A stretch of 64,000 nucleotides of DNA. Source: Pegoplata infirma (taxonomy: Eukaryota; Arthropoda; Insecta; Diptera; Anthomyiidae). The stretch lies in NCBI GenBank assembly GCA_963921195.1, contig OY992538.1, forward strand, positions 85,435,904 to 85,499,903. Direction: 5' to 3'. Of the stretch, positions 11,865 through 22,188 are shown in pieces; positions within the stretch are counted from its first letter, which is position 1; every line of letters begins with the position of its first letter. Both the position numbers and the translations under genes were made by a program. The notes under the pieces are model-generated. The model did not search any database, was not told where the DNA came from, and saw nothing but the letters and a program-made list of their open reading frames with translations.

Positions 11865-12118
11865 CACTCAAAAAAATACGTTAGTAAAAAAATTTGTAAA
11901 GTGGTTTGTATCTCAACTTTACCACTTTTTTACTAAATTCTACTAAAAAATCAATTTTTAGTAATTCTTTTTAGTAAACTCGCTTTACAAACTATTAATT
12001 TTATACTGATTTTTTAATAATTTTTTCAGTTGATTTTTTAAAAATTATCGTACTAACTTTTGATAATTATTTTGTAAATTTTACAATATTAGTTAGTAAA
12101 TTTCGTTTTTTTTTCTCT
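11865..12118 (+). mobile_element. Left part of a CACTC-terminus element
   Basis: It starts TA-CACTCAAAAAAATACGTTAG and continues with alternating 'ttagtaaa' phrases. No matching right end follows directly. A right end of similar style (ATTTTTATGAGTG-TA) occurs at 19640-19661, but a link between the two is uncertain. Confidence 0.5.
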
Positions 12119-12519
12119 AGAAAACCTATACACTATAATTAAAAATATTTTATTTTATTAAAATATTTGGAAATTAAAAAAAAAAAAAATAAAAAAAATA
12201 TATTGTTAGTTATTTTTTAACGATAAAACTGCGCTTTGATGAGTATGAATATGTTTATTATTTTTAATATTCATTTACGCTTCATTAGTTTTTTTTTTCA
12301 ATTTAAAAACAAAAATAGAGACAAGAGAAGACATGCAAAATTTAAAAAACAATGCCGACCTTTTCAAATGGAAAATTTCCATAAAACATCAGTTTTTTTT
12401 TCTTTCTTCTTTACTTGCAGAATTTTTTTGTTTATGCTATCCACGAATATTTTTTTCTCACGCACATAAAGGGTTGATTTTTGTGTAACTTACTTTATGC
12501 CTTTCTTTGAATATTTTAG
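12119..12519. other. AT-rich, possible decayed coding segment
   Basis: The only non-trivial frame (12236-12469, +) is mostly F, I and K from T-rich and A-rich runs. An internal stretch reading MQNLKNNADLFKWKISIKHQ (from about 12330) has more coding-like composition and is followed by a pyrimidine tract ending in 'cttgcag'. No family is recognised. Confidence 0.25.
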
Positions 12520-12912
12520 TCACAAAATAACATTCGATCGGTGAACATCGTGCGACGGGTAAAATGAATAAAAAAATAAACAAAAAAAATATTACAACAA
12601 AAAAAGCATAGCAGGTAACCAAATCTTTAAGTATTTTTTGTTTAAAATTATGTAACTCGTTTTTTATTTTTAGAATAATAAAGCAAAATAGGAAATCTGT
12701 GGCCGTACGAAAAAACTAGTTAACTCCACTTTTTGAGAAAATTGAGATAACACCAAAAAAAGAAAGTGCATTCCATTTACTATTACTCTGTCAGATCGAA
12801 ATTTTGATATATGTTCCCATTGACAAGTTATTTGGAAAACAAAATATTGGAAAATACCAATTTTTATGTAAAAACTAGTTAACTCCATGCATTTTTTGAA
12901 AAAACAAGATAA

Positions 12913-13463
12913 GTGTGCAATTACAATTCTGGCGTTGACTTTGAATTTTGTGTAAAGAGAGGGCGTTTGATTTAAACAAAGGCTTTGGCTTTGAATTTTG
13001 TTCTGGCGTTTGTTTGTATACACACACACAAAGAAGAACAGAAATATAATTATTTGGTGGAAGAAAAATAAATTTTTCCTGAAAATTATTTTTTTTCGGT
13101 GAAACATAAAACTCCTTTGGTTTTGTTATTGATATTTTTTTGATACTTGTTTTTTTTTTATAATAATTGGCGGTAAATTATATTTTCACTTTCTTTTATA
13201 TGTACTTTTCTTCTAATTTTCCAATACACAGATGTGTTTCATAAACAAGATATGAAACACATCACAAAATCAACCCTTTTTTTGTAAAAGACTGGCAACG
13301 CCAAAGCAAGAAAAAAATACTCACGAGAGAGCAAAGCCAAGAAAATAGAATTGATTCTATTCTGGCTTTGAAACGCTAGCGTTGGCTTTGAATTTTGTTC
13401 TACATACAAAATGTATGGGAACGAGCAAAATTCAAGGCCAACGCCAGAATTGTAATTGCACAC
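12913..13463. mobile_element. 551-bp palindromic MITE, GTGTGCAATTAC termini, TAA duplication
   Basis: The arms run GTGTGCAATTACAATTCTGG and onward, with 'gctttgaattttgttct'. Flanking TAA is at 12910-12912 and 13464-13466. A 3-bp TWA duplication is typical of PIF/Harbinger MITEs, but the termini are not diagnostic. It sits inside the left arm region of the 12697-14860 palindrome. Confidence 0.75.
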
Positions 13464-13709
13464 TAACTCCATAGTTTCTTAAAAAACATAAAAATTAAAA
13501 GTTTAAAACGATGTTCTTTCGAAAACTATGGGAGAAAAAGCTGAAAGAACAAGTTTGAGTCACGAGTCCTTTGAGTCCAAATTTTGAACCTAAAAATTTT
13601 AACTCCCGAGAATTCAAAGATTGCATATAAAAAATGCATACAATTTTTTTTTGCAGATCTTAATTCATAGAATACGACTGCCAAACACCCAAAATATCTT
13701 AAAGTAATA

Positions 13710-14384
13710 GGTTTTAAGTTATTAATAATTTATATATAGGATTACTTACTTTATACCATGCTCCATTAATGATTTTAGCATGGGATGAGGAAGTAATGCA
13801 TGCAAATTATGACAACGAATTCGAGTAAGGTATAAAGTAACTTATCAAGTTTATAACGAAGCATACGAGAAGCATAAGGTATACAATATGTATGATATTT
13901 TTAAGGCTACGAGAAATAAAATAATATAGCATACGAGAACATGATATATAAGGTGTTACAAGCAGTGAATAAGTAACGTTATTGAATTTTCTCACGTGAT
14001 TGCAAGTGAGTGTGGATAGAAAAAAATAGGCTCGTGAGTGTGCGTGATTTTAAAATTCCTGTCGTGAGCCCATCTCTAGTATAAACTAATGCATTTTTAT
14101 ATAAAATATAATGCATTATTTAAAATTTTTAAATAATACATAATGTAACCAAATATAAGTCACCCATGATTAAATGTTTAGAAATAATAAAGATGAAATA
14201 CAATTTATGCAATATTCATGCATTACGTAAAAAGTTATTCGTAAAATATTATTTCTCACCTAGAAATAATATGTTGTTGAACAAATGTTTGGTAAGACAT
14301 CATAAAATAATGCTTCAAATAAGGGATATATATTACCTGGTAATGTGTTACATAATCAACACTCATTACAAAAGTTTTGCTGGG
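13710..14384 (-). mobile_element. CCCAGC-terminus element, outer end decayed
   Basis: The plus-strand right edge reads AAAAGTTTTGCTGGG (14370-14384). The preceding 600 bp matches the reverse complement of 37349-38070, including 'gacatcataaaataatgctt', 'gtaaccaaatataagtca', and a CTCACGTGA-rich block ending 'gagcccatctcta' (13985-14085). The far end near 13710 cannot be placed exactly. The open frame at 14166-14495 overlaps it and is not a gene. Confidence 0.65.
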
Positions 14385-14864
14385 AATTTTATGTATAAAA
14401 ACATACAAAAACTCGGCTTATTTTCGAAATACATAAGAAAAAAAGAAAACAATTTTTTTTTTTTGAAAAAACTAGTTAACTCCACTTTTTCGTAAATAAT
14501 GGGTTAATTAACGTGCTGAGTCAAAAAGTTTAAATTTTGCCACATATGATGACTAAAATTGCCTTAATTTCATAATATATAAGAATTAATTGAAAAAAAA
14601 AAGTTTTTTTGGAAAAACTAGTTAACTCCATTTTTCGAAAAAACAAGTTAACTGACATCGATTTTCGGATTTAGTGTCCAAAAATGAGTTCAATGGAACC
14701 AGAAATCTTTAATATTATTAAAAATTATGTTTTGTTTAATGCGCATGCATAATAACATATATTCATAATAAATAATTAGTGAAATATGTTAAAAACTTAA
14801 AGTGTGTTTTTCTCCTGTTTTCAAAAAATGGAGTTAACTAGTTTTTTCGTACGGCCACAGAAAT

Positions 14865-15048
14865 GATGACAACAGGTAACAATTGTATATTTATGTGATC
14901 TATTTAAAACATTATGTTGATATATATTTTTTTATTTTAGTTCACCGTACACCAATTTATTCAACATCAATCTTCAAAGAATTAATTTTATATGGTAGTA
15001 TGTATATTTTGTATTAAAACAATGTGTTCAATATTTTCTCTTTTTTAG
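14865..15048. other. Intron-like spacer with one exon-like block
   Basis: Between the palindrome and the conserved peptide segment lies a 55-bp block (14941 to about 14994) readable as HRTPIYSTSIFKELILYG. It is flanked by 'tttattttag' and 'gtagta/gtatgt'. No match is known to me. Confidence 0.25.
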
Positions 15049-15283
15049 ATCGAAAATTCTAACAAAAACTGACTTGCATGGAAATAGTTATTGGCGACAA
15101 CAAGCGCAATACGCAATTTACATGATGTATACAAAAATGCCGCAGAGTTTTGTACTCTTGCCCAAAATATTAAATCATGATAATGTTTTATTTAATAAAA
15201 AGTTATTACGAATAAACATCACATATTTCCAAAAACGATATTTTTTTCAGAAAAAAATAACTCCAAGAAATGAAGTTAAATAA
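15049..15283 (+). pseudogene. Conserved peptide segment, copy 2 (possible last exon)
   Basis: This frame is open from the acceptor-like site to TAA. It contains TDLHGNSYWRQQAQYAIYMM followed by KMPQSFVLLPKILNHDNVLF, and ends in a lysine-rich tail. It is the only one of the three copies with extra upstream coding-like sequence, so it may be the source of the others. An AATAAA overlaps the stop. Family unknown. It could also be a decayed transposon protein. Confidence 0.4.
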
Positions 15284-15299
15284 AATGTTGATTATTTTA

Positions 15300-15370
15300 T
15301 TTTCGTGAGTCTTTGTAAGCGTTATTATTTCGCGCGTAAGTCAAAATTCACTCACGCGCCCATCTCTATT
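15300..15370 (+). mobile_element. Right end of a TAGAGATGGGC-type hAT MITE
   Basis: The phrase 'ttcactcacgcgcccatctcta' is the terminal sequence seen at 48670-48692 of the full-length element. The left end is missing here. It truncates the outer part of the second composite-repeat copy. Confidence 0.55.
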
Positions 15371-15420
15371 TTGTAGTATGTATCTATAATACCTATTGTC
15401 GAATAACCACAAGCAAGAAC

Positions 15421-17272
15421 ATTTTTTTTTTTTTTTTTTTTTTTTTTCTCCAATTTATTAAGCAATCTATCTTCACGATATTTAGCAATTTTTCTTAAAA
15501 TAATACATTTGTATAAGGTTATTTAAATAAACATGCAGAGGAAGCAACCATTGTTGTACCTCTATATAAAACTCAGATTTTAAATTATCTTGATATGATA
15601 AGGTTCGAAAGTGGGAACCTCCGAAGCCTTCTTTGGGTGGTTGATATTTGTAACAGATCAACAGCTAGTGTGTTTGGATGCAAAGATAGGCGATGCGAGT
15701 ATCTTTGATTTATAGTGAGTATTTCTTCTTGAACTGTTGGAACGTGAAAATCGTTGTGTAGTGTGTTATTTGTGATAAATCGTGGGGCATTGGAAATCAT
15801 GCGTAAAGCTTTGGATTGAAAACGTTGAATGATGTCAATATTTGTCTTTGCGGCAGAACCCCAAATTTCCATACCATATGTCCATATGGGTTTGATTATA
15901 GTTTTATAAATTAGTAATTTGTTATCAATCGATAATTTTGAATTTGGTCCTAGTAACCAATATAATGATGTGAGTTTTATACCAAGTTGTTTTCGTTTCG
16001 TAAAAATATGTTTTTTCCAAGTTAGACGTCTATCTAGATGAATTCCTAGATATTTTGTGTTATCGGAGTGGGGTAATGGATTTGTTCCTAAATTCACTTC
16101 TGGGCAGTTTTCTGTCCTTAACGTGAAAGTTACTTGCGTAGATTTAGATGCGTTGGCTCTCATTCTCCATGTTTCTAACCAGTTTTGAATTTTGTTTAAG
16201 TGGTTCTGTAGTTTAAATGATGCAGTTATGTGGTTCTCATGTGTAGATAAGATAACAGTATCATCTGCAAACGTTGCTATAGAGGTTTCTTCATGTGTTG
16301 GCAAGTCCGCTGTGAACAGGGTATAAAGTATTGGTCCTAATACGCTACCTTGTGGAACTCCTGACTGAATTTTATGCAAGTGGGTGTGTTCGTCATTGTA
16401 TTTAACATAGAAGTATCTATCTTCCATATACGACCTAATTATTTCGAAGAATGGGTACGGTAGTTGTTTTTTCAATTTGTACATTAGTCCTGGATGCCAG
16501 ACTTTGTCGAATGCTTGGGTAATATCCAAAAATGCAGCTGAACAATACTGCTTATTTTCAAAGGCTGTTTTAATTATCTTTACAACTCTATGAACTTGCT
16601 CAATTGTAGCATGTTGTTCTCTGAACCCGAATTGGTGGCTGGGAATTGAGTTTGATTTTAAAAGTATTGGTTTAAGTCTAGACAATAAAAGTTTTTCAAA
16701 GATTTTGCTTAGAGTTGGCAAAAGACTTATGGGTCTATACGAAGAGACGAATTCTGGTTGCTTACCAGGCTTTGGGATTAAGACGATTTGGGCCGCTTTA
16801 AGCTGAGTCGGAAAGTATCCAAGTCTTAACATAGCATTAAATATTTGGGTTAAGCTTTTTATAGCATTTAAAGGCAGTTCTTTTAAAATTTTAATGGTGA
16901 TGAGGTCGTATCCAGGTGTTTTTTTCTTGTTAGGTTGCATCAATATAACTTTTTCAAGCTCTTTATTTGTGACTGGCTTGATAGGAAGATCCATTTGACC
17001 TGGGGAATCTAAAAATTTAAATACTGATGAGTCATCGATTTGCGCTGAAGGTGCATATGGTTGAAAGACTTCTGATAAATGTGACGCAAATAGTTCGGCT
17101 TTTTCTTTACTGGTTCTTGCCCATTCTCCATTAGGTTTTTTCAAAGGAGGAACGCGAGCTGTAGCTCTATCAAAATTTTTTGTGGCCTTCCATAAGGAGT
17201 AGTTTGTAGTTTCTGTGGGTGATAGTTTTGCAACATAGTCTTCAAACTCATTGTTTTTTTCTTTATTTAATA
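15421..17272 (-). mobile_element. 5'-truncated jockey-type non-LTR retrotransposon, 12-bp duplication
   Basis: The element runs leftward: reverse transcriptase frame, short 3' UTR with AATAAA (reverse complement of 15454-15459), then a 26-base poly(A) tail (T run 15422-15447). The direct repeat AAGCAAGAACAT stands at 15411-15422 and again at 17273-17284. That marks both ends and shows 5' truncation during target-primed insertion. Flanks rejoin as a homologue of 7750-7800. The insertion therefore split a copy of the composite repeat. Confidence 0.92.
15585..17272 (-). CDS. Jockey-clade ORF2 fragment: reverse transcriptase and C-terminus
   Basis: An uninterrupted frame enters at the truncated 5' edge, with no genuine start codon (TTG at 17144 is internal). 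It covers the linker after the missing endonuclease, the full RT domain and the C-terminal region, about 560 residues. Counting from 17144, visible RT blocks are LIPKPGKQ near 124, SSYRPISLLPTLSKIFEKLL near 135, HQFGFR near 170, AFLDITQAFDKVWH near 204, SGVPQGSVLGP near 262 and the catalytic FADDT near 291. The tail motif YGMEIWGSAAKTNIDIIQRF is typical of Jockey-clade elements. Family role: RNA-templated DNA synthesis primed at a nicked target. Without endonuclease or 5' end this copy cannot move by itself, although the RT frame is intact and looks recent. Confidence 0.93.
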
Positions 17273-17284
17273 AAGCAAGAACAT

Positions 17285-17489
17285 AACACCGTTTATGTTG
17301 GGATTTAAATATCGTACGGTAGCCTAGCTGAAGTGTGTCAGACTCGAAAACAGAGGGTCCGGGGATCGTCCCTGTTATCAGTCAACTTATTTTTTTAAAT
17401 TTTGTTTTTTTTAGCTCGTTTATTTTTTTTTTTTGTTAAGACCAATTTTTTTTAAACCTTTATACTTTTTTTTATTAAATTATAAAAAA
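17285..17489 (+). repeat. Composite repeat copy 2 with tRNA-like unit
   Basis: After removal of the jockey insertion, 15375-15422 joined to 17285-17489 is homologous to 7740-7990. The tRNA-like unit (17311-17388) has A box TAGCTGAAGTG (17325-17335). Its B box GATCGTCCC (17364-17372) has one mismatch and the same 39-bp spacing as copy 1. Confidence 0.65.
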
Positions 17490-17513
17490 AAATTGAAAAC
17501 GGTATGTTTTAAA

Positions 17514-18399
17514 TACACTGTGTCACAAATTTTCAACAAAGTCGTGACCAAATGAATCTGACACCTAATCTTTATGTAAATCCGAACGCTGAATCCGAAT
17601 ATGAAGTCAGAACGGTCAAAAGTAGAACAGTTTTCGAGATATTTACGAGAAAATCGAGAAAATTACCGTTATTTGCTCTTTTCAACTTATTTTTTTAAAA
17701 CCAAACAATAAATTTTTTTTAAATTTTATCACTTAGTACGTTAGCTTATTTCAATACGATCATTTTGTGCCCAATAGGATGCAGATCGGTGCAAAAATGA
17801 CAAAGTTACAGTAGATTAATTGAATTATCCCACTTTTCGATTAAAAAAAAAAAACACAAGTAAATATACAGAGCTAAATGTTAGTAATGAAAAGTGGGTT
17901 AATTCACTAAATCTTCTGTAGCTTTGTCATTTTTGCACCAATCTGGGTCTTGTTGGGCGCAAAATGTTCGTATTGAAATAAAATAATGTCCTATGTAATA
18001 AAACATTATAATTTTTAATTGTTTGGTTTAAAAAAAATTACTTGAAAAGAGCAAAATTGCAAAAAATCATCAAATTTTCCATGAAGTTTGAACTTTTGTC
18101 CACGGTAACTCTGTCATTTCTTGGCTAATCTTTACAAGCGACCCATGGTTATTTTAGTAATTTTATTATCTTTCATTAAAAAAAAAAAGAAATACATAAA
18201 TCGACGAATAGTTTTGAAGATATTTGCATTTAAGTGACATCATCTTTTTTAAAAACACAAATAACGCTTATTTTTGAATATCTCGAAAACTGTTCTACTT
18301 TTGCCCATTCTGACTTCATATTCGGATTTAGCGGACAATTGTACATAAAGATTAGGTGTCAGATATATTTGGTCAAAAAACTGTCACGTATAGTGATAT
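17514..18399. mobile_element. 0.9-kb palindromic element
   Basis: The left arm ('gaccaaatgaatctgacacc', 'aatccgaatatgaagtcag', 'gtagaacagttttcgagat') is mirrored at 18270-18395. A second inverted pair (tttgtcatttttgcacc with its complement) surrounds the centre near 17870. It interrupts the T-rich part of the composite repeat. The frame at 18234-18422 lies in the right arm and is spurious. Confidence 0.75.
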
Positions 18400-18659
18400 T
18401 GGTCATTGTTAATTATAATTAAAAATTAAAAGACTATTTGATTTGAATAAAAAATAAATAAATAAAAGCTTATTAAAATAATAAAAAAAAAATTAAAATC
18501 TTATAAATAACTTAAAATGTTATATATTCAGGTTTCTCTAAATTTTCCAGTTGTTTTTGTTTTATATTTTGTGATTTTTTCTGAGTTTATCTGCATTTTT
18601 CTGACTAATTTTTTGTATTTTCTTGATTTGTTCTTAGTTTTTAAATTTTTTTTCTGAGT

Positions 18660-18840
18660 ATTGAATAAATCCTGCTAGTGTATTTGAGAAATTTCTTGGA
18701 GTTATTTTTTTCTGAAAAAAAATATTTTTTTTTGGAAATATGTGATGTTTATTCGTAACACCTTTTTATTAAATAAAACATTATCATGATTTAATATTTT
18801 GGGCAAGACTACAAAACTCTGCGGCATTGTAATTTTTTTT
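18660..18840 (-). pseudogene. Conserved peptide segment, copy 3
   Basis: The minus strand reads MPQSFVVLPKILNHDNVLFN, then KKVLRINITYFQKKIF, before losing frame in an A/T run. Nucleotide identity to copy 2 is high over about 140 bp. The segment starts just inside an AT-rich link to the inverted tRNA-like unit at 18936. Confidence 0.45.
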
Positions 18841-18935
18841 TTAAACTTTTTTTTAAATAATTAAATTATTAAAAAAAAAGAATTGTTATATCAAATAACA
18901 ATATGTAAGCTAAAAAAAAATATAAAAAAAAGTTG

Positions 18936-19394
18936 ACTTGATCAGAGATTTGATCCCACTCTGCGTGGTAGTCTGACACACTTCAGCTAGCCTACCGACG
19001 GTGTTTTAAATATTAATCTAATTCTAATATAATTTTGTCATGTTTCTCTTGCTGGTAGGTATTCGATTTTCAAATATACTGGTTAGTTTTGCGATGTGGT
19101 AATATTTTATTGGAAAAAATTTGCGATGATGGTAACTAATCTAATTGGAAATGCGATATTTGGTATGGCAACACTGCGTTAACCGAGTAGCGGCGCTAGG
19201 TGTCGCTACTAGAACTATGTATTTTTATTTTATTTATTAATTTTAAATTATTGTCGGAGTTTTAGGTTGTAATAAAATGAAAACTGTAATTCTCATTTTC
19301 TTTTTTGTTTAATCGTTAGCTTATATAGTCAAACTGAGGTGGCGTCCTGCAACTTTTTTAAAATTAGACCCCAGCCTAAAAACATTATCATGTT
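18936..19394 (-). repeat. Right copy of composite inverted repeat with tRNA-like unit
   Basis: This is the reverse complement of 6991-7882 without the 412-bp MITE. On the minus strand the tRNA-like unit has A box TAGCTGAAGTG (18979-18989) and B box GATCAAATC (18947-18955), followed by T-rich sequence. The outer edge ends 'aaaaacattatcatgtt' at 19394, mirroring 6991. Confidence 0.75.
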
Positions 19395-19419
19395 AATACA
19401 AAAAATTAAAAAATACACA

Positions 19420-19661
19420 ATTTACAATTTTTTTACAAAAAAAGTTAATATTATTTACAAACGCGTTTTAAAATCCATTTTACAAAAATTGTACAAAAAA
19501 ATTTAGTAATACTAATTTTTTTAGTATTTTCAAGATTACTAATTTTTGAAAACCAAAGTTTGTAATGGTAACTGAAAAAGTTATCGGGCACAAATTGAAA
19601 ACTTTATTAGTAATGGTAACAGACTTTTTTGTAAGGAATACTAACAAATTTTTATGAGTGT
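19420..19661 (-). mobile_element. Right part of a CACTC-type element
   Basis: It ends with AATTTTTATGAGTG and TA. The interior has 'ttagtaatactaattttt' and 'gtaatggtaac' phrases like those of the left part at 11865. It adjoins the right composite repeat. Confidence 0.4.
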
Positions 19662-19789
19662 ATAAAATTATATATAACTAGTCTTTCTTTAATCACTTTT
19701 CTCAGTAGTTATAATTTTTTACCAAACTTTATAAAAAATTATGTTTGTGCTTAAAAAATTTAATATTGCTAATATTTTATCAATAAAAC

Positions 19790-22020
19790 GCGTCTCTCCG
19801 TCCATAAATCGGATATCAAAAATCCATCGTGTGGATCTGTCCCATGGTATCTCCTATATACATGGCAATTATTATCTTTCTTAGTCATGAAGGCTTTTAA
19901 AATTAGCTAAAATGTTAAAAAACACAATTTTTTCACTTAATTTTTCCTTATAATGCTCCGTACACAGTTTAAATATTAAATCTGACTTCATAAGGATATG
20001 GTCGATTGTCAACACTTTATGCTTTACAATTTTCAGCTTCCTTAGTCATTAGGGGTTTCAGAAATAGTTTAAATGTTTAAAAACTAAATTTCGCCGTTTT
20101 CCGCCACACCCCCTGTCTTAAAGGCCAAAAATCCGGCTACGTTACAGATTATATATACGAACACACAAAAAATTATTGGCTAAAAACGTTCAATTAAATC
20201 TATTGATCAACAAAATTTAAATGAGTCAATCAATGTTTTGATTAAAATTTTTGTTATTTTCTGTAACTGTCGAATTACAAATTTTCAACATACATACCTG
20301 ATTTTTTTGGTTTTAATTTTTTTTATTCAAAAATATACAAAATAATCAGGTTTTACTTTTTTTATTGTTTGCAACATATTGGAAAGCAAAATAGATGAAT
20401 TTTTTGATAATTTTGTCATAAGCTTACAATTCGTTTGTTAAATCAATCATTATTTTGATTGACTGTAAATAAAAAATTGATCAAATCTTTGTTGATTGAA
20501 ATTCGTTTCAAATTTTTTCTGTGAACTAAACAAAATTCACAACGGATTTTTGGATATCCAGGTCACTGGATATCCAGGTCAGTGTTGATCTTTGCCATAG
20601 TTCGTACCATATGCATCCCAATTTTATCTTTCAAGGTCATAAGGTGTCTTCAAAATTAGGTAAGATGTAAGAATATGATTTTTTCACGCCCATTTCTTCT
20701 CTTAATTTTCCGTCCATATTCCAAAATCTGACTATTTTAGGATAAGCTCCATCGTTAGTACTATACTCGTATCCACGCCCCTTTTCCCTCTCAATTCTCC
20801 GTCCACAGTCCAAAAATTTTAAGTCTGACTACTTTAGGATATGCTCCAGTGTCAGGACAATATACATGCCACTTTTAAGCTTTTAATCCATCAATGAGAT
20901 TCAAAAGGCGCTGGATACACAAAAAATAAGAGAAACACAAAAAAAAAATTATATATACAGAAAATAGATGGAAATAAATTTACCACGCTTTTTGCCATTC
21001 TTATTCTTTACACATACACTGGATATCAAAAATCCAGGTTAATGTTGATCTTCCGCATGAAACCTTCTATATACATGCCAATTTTCATCTTCTTAAGTCA
21101 TTGGGGGCCTTTAAGTTAGTTAAGATATTAAAAAAACCCATTTTCTCCCACGCTCTTTTATCTTTTAATTCTCCGTCCACAGTCGAGAAATTTTAAATCC
21201 GATTACTTCAGGATATACTACATCGTTAGGACTATACGCTATGCATTTTCCGCTTCCTTTGGGGGATTCAAAAGAAGTTAAAATGTAAAAATCCCAATTT
21301 TGTCACTCCCCATTTTCCTTTCAATTCTCCGACCACAGTCCAAAAATTTAAAATTCGACTACTTCAGGATATGCTTCATCGATAGGACTATATGCTAGGA
21401 AATTGTCAGCTTCCTAGGTCATTAGAGGACTTTAAAATAAGCAAAAATGTCAATTTTCATCTTCATAGGTCATCAAATTAGTTAAAAAATAAAAAAAACA
21501 CAATTTTGCCACGCCCCATTTTTCTCTTAATTTGCCTTCCACAATCTAAAAAATTTAAATCTGATTACTTCAGGATATGCTTCATTGTAAGAACTAAATG
21601 CTATGCAATTTTCCGCTTCCTAAGTCATTTGGGGGCTTCAAAAGAAGTAAAAATGTTAAAAAATCCCAATTTTGCCCACGCCACTTTTCCCCTCAATTCT
21701 CCGCCCACATTGCGAAAATCTTAAATCCGACAACGTGGGGATATGCGCCATCGTTAGGACTATATTCTAGGAAATTTTCAGCTTCCTAACTCATTTGGGG
21801 GCTTTAAATTAAGCAAAAATGTCAAAAAATCGAGTTTTGCCACGCCCACTTTTCCGCTTATTTTTCCGCCCACAGGCAAAAAATCAAAAATCCGGCTACG
21901 TTAGGATCTGCCCTAGGTGTTTTACTATATGCATGCCAATTTTCAGCCTTGTAGCTCATCAGTGGGCTTCAAAAAGCTCTGGATAGACAAAAAAAGAGGA
22001 ACACACAAATAGGGAAATTA
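19790..22020. repeat. Diverged tandem repeat, about 160-200-bp units
   Basis: Units carry, in order, 'ctccgtccacagtc', 'aaatctgactacttcaggat', 'atgctccatcgttaggac', 'ttttcagcttcctaagtcat', 'gggggcttcaaaagaagt' and 'ttttgccacgcccc'. Starts are near 19800, 19950, 20710, 20795, 21170, 21330, 21530, 21695 and 21860. Two sub-blocks end with an A-rich 'ctggatacacaaaaaataag' / 'ctggatagacaaaaaaagag' tail and a TATATA run. Short open frames at 21506-21789 belong to the repeats. Confidence 0.75.
20162..20524. mobile_element. 0.36-kb palindromic MITE
   Basis: Arms of roughly 80 bp carry 'attgatcaacaaa' and 'gagtcaatcaatgttttgat' on the left and the complement at 20445-20520, with termini ACACAnAAAAAAWTTG. 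It interrupts the tandem repeat. Confidence 0.6.
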
Positions 22021-22188
22021 TATATATATATATATATATATATCTATATATAGATTATATCCGATTTTTTTTTTATATAAAATTTTATAAAATTATATCT
22101 AATTATATATAATTTGATAAAATTTTATAAAATTAGATAAAATTATATATAATTTTATCAAATTATATATGACTAGCTTACCATCCCG
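22020..22188. repeat. TATA/ATAAAATT palindromic low-complexity block
   Basis: A (TA)n run followed by alternating 'aattttataaaattatat' phrases. The same composition and phrases return at 26332-26587, where the block ends in ACTCGGG. Confidence 0.6.

Larger units (their letters stand above)
12697..14860. mobile_element. 2.2-kb palindromic element, CTGTGGCCGTACG termini, AAAT duplication
   Basis: Ends are CTGTGGCCGTACGAAAAAAC and its complement. AAAT flanks both sides (12693-12696, 14861-14864), consistent with a 4-bp target duplication. The arms repeat AACTAGTTAACTCCA near 12713, 12870, 14470, 14618 and (inverted) 14830. The interior is enlarged by the 12913-13463 MITE and by a CCCAGC-type element ending at 14384. 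Confidence 0.82.
12520..15283 (+). pseudogene. Possible spliced gene remnant, unknown, split by a palindrome
   Basis: Short segments bounded by splice-like signals lie in series. They are 12520-12558 (after 'atattttag', before 'gtaaaa'); 12673-12696 continued at 14865-14875 (after 'tttttag', before 'gtaaca'); 14941 to about 14994 (after 'attttag'); and 15049-15283 (after 'ttttttag', ending in TAA over an AATAAA). The last contains the conserved peptide segment. The phases do not join cleanly and the 35-bp exon is interrupted by the 12697-14860 palindrome. This is either a decayed gene or coincidence. No product is assigned. Confidence 0.22.

Noticed and set aside
12670..13107. 145-residue minus-strand open frame
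   Set aside because: It spans the boundary of two palindromic elements and is composed of F, L and K from T- and A-rich arms. No domain.
6991..19394. Complete Maverick/Polinton-type element
   Set aside because: Long inverted ends would fit, but no polymerase B, integrase, ATPase or capsid frame is found between them. Most of the interior is younger insertions.
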